NCBI GenBank assembly: GCA_947247005.1 | Contig: OX365956.1 | Location: 14,962,089 to 15,026,088, forward strand | From: Spisula solida | Taxonomy: Eukaryota > Mollusca > Bivalvia > Venerida > Mactridae | Length of the DNA stretch: 64,000 nt | Direction of reading: 5' to 3' | Shown here: positions 62,801-64,000 of the stretch, piece by piece | Numbering within the stretch: position 1 is the first letter of the stretch | How the letters are laid out: each line of letters starts with the position of its first letter | Position numbers and translations under genes: made by a program | The notes under the pieces: model-generated | Told to the model about the DNA's origin: nothing | Database searches by the model: none | The model's input: only the letters and a program-made list of their open reading frames with translations

Positions 62801-63644
62801 GTTCGTCGGTTTTTCCTAACGCTCTGGTGACGTCACTTCTGCATCACGAAGTTGTCACTCTTGAAGTTCAACTATCAATATGATAGTATTCAAGGTACAC
62901 CTCATTACGCAGTCGCCATTAATGGTAATTGGTGGGCTGCGCCGGGTGCGTGTTACCATGGTTTCAAAATGAACTTTTATGAGATGACGTGATAGTGTAA
63001 CTCGATAAATCAGATATTGAATTTTCGCAATTGAATTCCGATTCCATATTATGTTATTATATTTGATAATATTGAAAACTGTACCCGTGAGGGGCCCAGT
63101 CCTGTTTAATTTTGAACGTCCCACGTATATAAGATAGCTATAACCACAATACATGTTTAAAGAATATACCTACCGAATCCTACCTAAAACTTCATTGTAT
63201 GTGTTATTTCTTTATTTATATGGTCTAAGAAGTAAATAATGAAAATTGGTTCGCCAATTTTGTAATTCACAGCAGATAAAGATGATAAATAAAATTAATA
63301 TACTTATTATTAATTTGTAATTATAGATATATGTGACATCAACAATAAGTAACAAGACTAATCTCGGCCATTCTCGTGATGTCAACAATACTAAACATGT
63401 CTTACCACAGCCATCATCGTGACGTCAACAATACGTTATATGACATACCAAATCTAAAAGCCAATAATAAGAGACATGACGTACCACAGCCATTCTCGTG
63501 ACGTCAATAATAGTTAACATGACTTACCACAGCCATCCTCGTCTGAGCCATCAATACAATCTCTGTAAGCATTACATCTATATTGTGCAGAAATACATTC
63601 ACCATTCTTACACCGAAAATCGCCATCTTTACAGCTAGGGTGCA
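41521..63644 (-). CDS. mosaic LDLa/kringle/vWA-like/LRR G-protein-coupled receptor, 15 exons, 5' end outside window
   Basis: Exons in coding order: 63644-63528, 60586-60455, 59019-58929, 56019-55929, 53668-53559, 52534-52392, 50864-50622, 49081-48941, 47654-47538, 47077-46559, 45993-44934, 43923-43379, 42522-42395, 42117-42060 and 41762-41521. All use GT-AG, and every phase matches its neighbour, giving 1,245 residues before the stop. The start codon and signal peptide lie beyond the window. Order: two LDL-A modules, an unassigned ectodomain, kringle, Cys-rich linker, LDL-A, vWA-like domain, LDL-A plus LRRs, seven helices, and a kinase-like tail. LDL-A plus LRR plus rhodopsin-type helices define the relaxin-receptor/GRL101 type of LGR; the kringle and vWA-like parts are additional. 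The ligand is unknown. The least certain boundary is the donor at 60455; exons 59019 to 52392 rest on splice signals and phase, not on domain matches. Confidence 0.88.
42060..42117 (-). CDS. receptor exon 14, juxtamembrane linker
   Basis: 19 codons, phase 0 in and 1 out, reading [19 protein letters not shown]. It is Ser/Thr-rich and possibly phosphorylated. It is too short to show up as an open frame and was identified because the flanking exons need a phase 0 to 1 exon here. Confidence 0.7.
42395..42522 (-). CDS. receptor exon 13, transmembrane helix 7
   Basis: 42 codons. [20 protein letters not shown] continues into ALYT, so the NPxxY motif of helix 7 is intact (NPALY). It ends AIRGRR at the membrane edge, with a phase 0 donor GTATGT. 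Confidence 0.9.
43379..43923 (-). CDS. receptor exon 12, transmembrane helices 3-6
   Basis: 181 codons. Helix 3 starts at SVWCTLAG (conserved Cys) and ends [14 protein letters not shown], with LDR in place of E/DRY. Helix 4 is [14 protein letters not shown]. The second loop has GVCVALP, partner of the helix-3 Cys. Helix 5 is [20 protein letters not shown], and the third inner loop is basic ([17 protein letters not shown]). Helix 6 is [19 protein letters not shown]. Confidence 0.93.
44934..45993 (-). CDS. receptor exon 11: LDL-A, LRR domain, helices 1-2
   Basis: 353 codons. LDL-A: six cysteines with the calcium-site pattern [16 protein letters not shown]. The LRR N-cap is [13 protein letters not shown]. 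Six to seven leucine-rich repeats follow, for example [18 protein letters not shown] and [12 protein letters not shown]. The C-cap/hinge is [17 protein letters not shown] with FSSCEDL, as in LGR hinges. Helix 1 ([19 protein letters not shown]) has the GN motif, and helix 2 has [10 protein letters not shown] with the conserved Asp. A single exon carries the whole LRR block, unlike vertebrate LGRs, which use one exon per repeat. Confidence 0.95.
46559..47077 (-). CDS. receptor exon 10: degenerate vWA-like domain
   Basis: 172 codons, phase 1 to 1. [20 protein letters not shown] matches strand 1 and helix 1 of von Willebrand A domains, but the DxSxS metal site is replaced (AANEF). Further on, [20 protein letters not shown] matches the strand and the T-D-G site, now Q-N-G, and [11 protein letters not shown] matches the following strand. 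The fold seems kept and the metal site lost. A Cys near each end suggests a closing disulfide. Family assignment is by pattern only. Confidence 0.65.
47538..47654 (-). CDS. receptor exon 9: LDL-A module
   Basis: 39 codons, phase 1 to 1. Six cysteines, [35 protein letters not shown], with the acidic calcium-binding stretch intact. Confidence 0.92.
47783..47885. repeat. (GATT)n/(TTGC)n microsatellite
   Basis: Starts as TTGCTTGCTTGC and continues as about 18 GATT units with occasional CATT variants. It lies upstream of exon 9 in the receptor intron. Confidence 0.95.
48941..49081 (-). CDS. receptor exon 8: cysteine-containing linker
   Basis: 47 codons, phase 1 to 1. Four cysteines: [20 protein letters not shown] and [13 protein letters not shown]. 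No named domain, but this C-x11-C...GCR-x-G-x-HL pattern seems to me typical of the segments between LDL-A modules in molluscan LDLa/LRR receptors; that is recollection, not a search. A MITE begins 16 bases upstream of its acceptor. Confidence 0.75.
49099..49724. mobile_element. MITE with 30-base perfect inverted ends
   Basis: ATATATATGAGCCAGTCTCC at the left continues to AGGAAAACCTGCT. The right end is its exact complement (AGCAGGTTTTCCTGGAGACT to CATATATAT). The insertion lies in a TA run, compatible with a TA target. No frame. Confidence 0.88.
49991..50165 (+). repeat. 75-bp tandem repeat
   Basis: ATACCTTCAATG recurs at 49991, 50066 and 50141; each unit holds ACAAGGAAGTGATATATTCA and CATGCCACATCTTCAATGAT. 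Confidence 0.85.
50337..50557 (-). repeat. dispersed repeat, inverted copy of 36186-36398
   Basis: Reverse complement of the copy at 36.2 kb over its whole length. It lies in the intron between the kringle exon and exon 8. Confidence 0.8.
50622..50864 (-). CDS. receptor exon 7: kringle domain
   Basis: 81 codons, phase 1 to 1. Kringle landmarks: [36 protein letters not shown] and WQNC. Four of the six kringle cysteines are in this exon. The first may be the Cys of VCKN at the end of the preceding exon, 13 residues before the YDG, which is further than usual. The last (C-x3-C) is absent at its usual place. Confidence 0.9.
51141..51805. mobile_element. element C, copy 2
   Basis: Aligns to 21860-22547 end to end with few differences. 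The palindrome lacks the GAGTGCGTAGCACGAGTG loop, so its centre is now AAATTAATTT and its arms meet directly. It lies in the receptor intron between exons 6 and 7. Confidence 0.88.
52392..52534 (-). CDS. receptor exon 6: unassigned ectodomain
   Basis: 143 bases, phase 2 to 1, acceptor TATATTTCAG, donor GTTTGT. It reads [20 protein letters not shown] and continues to VGPIVCKN. Open only in the frame demanded by both neighbours. Confidence 0.6.
53095..53175 (+). mobile_element. LINE 3' end, same family as 38045-38735
   Basis: ATGAGGCTCACAGGAAAGAC and CATTTAAATAAAGTATTTAT followed by (ATT)n match the LINE tail at 38645-38735. Only the last 80 bases are present. Confidence 0.75.
53249..53344. 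repeat. 96-bp hairpin with GC-rich loop
   Basis: Arms GTTAGAACATATTAAGTAAA and TTTACTTAATATGTTCTAAC continue inward through TTTTAATGA-TAAAAAGG. The loop is CGGAGCGAGCGAAGCGAGG. Confidence 0.9.
53559..53668 (-). CDS. receptor exon 5: unassigned ectodomain
   Basis: 110 bases, phase 0 to 2, acceptor TTTACCCAG, donor GTAAGT. It reads [20 protein letters not shown] then [14 protein letters not shown]-type repeat ends about 14 bases upstream of the acceptor. Confidence 0.6.
53683..54655 (+). repeat. TCCG-related dispersed repeat with 145-bp tandem body
   Basis: The head GGATCATAGATCCTGGGGCG with CTCACCTGCT and the tail GCAGGTGAGCT are complementary. Body units with CCTCCAGAGTGTT start at about 53802, 53962, 54107, 54252 and 54396. 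A GGACGGACAGACGGACAGAC tract sits near the tail, on the side opposite to the other families. Confidence 0.85.
55929..56019 (-). CDS. receptor exon 4: unassigned ectodomain
   Basis: 91 bases, phase 2 to 0, acceptor ATGAATATAG, donor GTAAAT. It reads [20 protein letters not shown] then [10 protein letters not shown]. The alternation before the Cys is faintly CUB-like. Confidence 0.55.
57478..57721. repeat. 25-base perfect inverted repeat
   Basis: GAGCTATATATATACTTGAA continuing to ACAGC (57478-57502) is exactly complementary to 57697-57721, about 195 bp apart. The right arm ends where the element A relative begins. Confidence 0.85.
57721..58744. mobile_element. element A relative, uninterrupted, 1.02 kb
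   Basis: Ends CGTTTGCGGCGAAAAAAATC and its complement GACTTTTTTCGCTGCAAACG. The interior aligns, inverted, to the two outer parts of element A (20327-21157 and 23527-24046). It lies between receptor exons 3 and 4. Confidence 0.85.
58929..59019 (-). CDS. receptor exon 3: unassigned ectodomain
   Basis: 91 bases, phase 1 to 2, acceptor TTACTTTATAG, donor GTAACA. It reads [20 protein letters not shown] then IFHVDERKY. It joins exon 4 through a split Arg codon. Confidence 0.6.
59451..60373. mobile_element. TTAA-flanked MITE interrupted by a SINE
   Basis: AAAGGGGCTGCCTCACAGAT after TTAA at the left, and ATATGTGAGGCAGTCCCT before TTAA (60370-60373) at the right, are inverted ends. The TTAA flanks are what piggyBac-type elements produce. 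The SINE at 59766 sits in the middle. Confidence 0.75.
59766..60124 (+). mobile_element. tRNA-derived SINE, full length
   Basis: The head GGTCGAGTGGATAACGCACT with B-box GGTTCGAATCTCG is followed by a body including AGAGATGAACTGGTTGGAAA and GGGCACGTTAAAGAACCAGG. The tail is ATTACATACATACAT. Partial copies lie at 13169-13349 and 9427-9480. Confidence 0.88.
60455..60586 (-). CDS. receptor exon 2: LDL-A module
   Basis: Six cysteines, [25 protein letters not shown] and RDSNDEKAC, with the calcium site. The acceptor is CTATTTCAG. The donor is the least certain in the gene: GTGAAG after position 60455 gives the phase 1 the next exon needs. GTTTAA at 60474 would give phase 2 and a stop, and GTTCGT at 60478 would remove the last Cys. 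Confidence 0.82.
60690..62165. repeat. 40-bp minisatellite with interspersed 70-base blocks
   Basis: The unit is GTAGTCATACAACATATGTC plus TTGATGGAGAACTCTCTCTA. It is nearly perfect at 61740-62155 and more diverged at 60690-61700. In the diverged part, a block with AAGTTATAATCCTCCCATGT and CCAAGCTGTCGAAATTCTAA appears three times (about 61160, 61382, 61574). It lies in the intron between receptor exons 1 and 2. Confidence 0.92.
63390..63540 (-). repeat. tandem copies of the exon-1 donor region
   Basis: CTTACCACAGCCAT (minus strand ATGGCTGTGGTAAG) occurs at 63523 as the real donor. Near-copies lie at about 63400 and 63481, each followed on the + strand by CGTGACGTCAACAATA-like sequence. Confidence 0.75.
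63528..63644 (-). CDS. receptor exon 1 in window: LDL-A module
   Basis: 39 codons, phase 1 to 1. [20 protein letters not shown], then CNAYRDC and IDGSDEDGC: six cysteines and an intact acidic site. The acceptor TTTGAAG is weak but gives the right phase. More 5' exons must lie beyond the right edge, because this one starts in phase 1. Confidence 0.88.
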
Positions 63645-64000
63645 CTTCAAATAAAAAATATTGATATTCAACGATTATTCATTAAACATTTTATATAATA
63701 TATTAAAGGGTGACGAATCAATGGGTTTACGCAATGTGTACTGAAGGGAGCAGAAATATATACAAGTGTTATGTGTGACGTACGCTTGTGGTCTGTGTTA
63801 TTTCTTTTTTGTGTATCTCTTTCCGCGCCTTCCCTGCTCAGCCTTTACTGTCAGATTTTCTGCTGTTTGCGCCCTTTTTGAAGCAGTGAACGTCAGTATA
63901 AGTAGTTTGCACCTTTAGTGGACCTGGAACCCATAGGCTGCTTCATATGTTTCTAAATGACATGCGCATTGGTGTATATAGATTGGTCGAGCTCTGGTTG
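63645..64000. other. receptor intron at the window edge
   Basis: No further exon is recognised between the first visible exon and the end. Confidence 0.4.

Overview
This is nuclear DNA from an animal, most likely a bivalve or other mollusc. The evidence is AT-rich sequence, small exons with GT-AG introns of 1 to 9 kb, tRNA-derived SINEs, CR1-like LINE ends, many dispersed repeats with TCCG tracts, a lophotrochozoan-style LDLa/LRR receptor and a glycine/tyrosine-rich secreted protein. The assignment is inferred from content; there is no rRNA or mitochondrial sequence to anchor it.

Three genes could be assembled exon by exon with matching splice phases. (1) S-formylglutathione hydrolase (esterase D), + strand, 5596-14630, eight exons, 282 residues, complete. 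(2) A small secreted glycine/tyrosine-rich protein, + strand, 26646-35888, two exons separated by an 8.7-kb intron, with a TATA box and poly(A) signal. (3) A large mosaic receptor, - strand, from beyond the right edge (first visible exon ends at 63644) to 41521. Its fifteen exons encode LDL-A modules, an unassigned cysteine-containing ectodomain, a kringle, a degenerate vWA-like domain, an LDL-A/LRR block, seven transmembrane helices and a tail that resembles the middle of a protein kinase.

Layout: 0-5.6 kb is a 44-bp minisatellite and a fold-back element. 5.6-14.6 kb is the hydrolase, whose introns hold SINEs, MITEs and TCCG-type repeats. 14.6-20.3 kb is repeats, including a 161-bp tandem array and a mariner-like MITE. 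20.3-24.0 kb is three DNA elements nested in one another. 26.6-35.9 kb is the glycine-rich gene, whose intron holds a 2.55-kb inverted-repeat element with a decayed 42-bp minisatellite. 36-39 kb is repeats, a deleted mariner and a LINE end. 41.5 kb to the end is the receptor gene, whose introns hold MITEs, a second copy of two elements of the nested set, and a 40-bp minisatellite.

The three genes have no evident functional link. The most notable items are the receptor's domain set and kinase-like tail, the nested elements whose order can be proved from a copy 34 kb away, and the inverted-repeat element carrying a glycine-rich minisatellite inside a glycine-rich gene.
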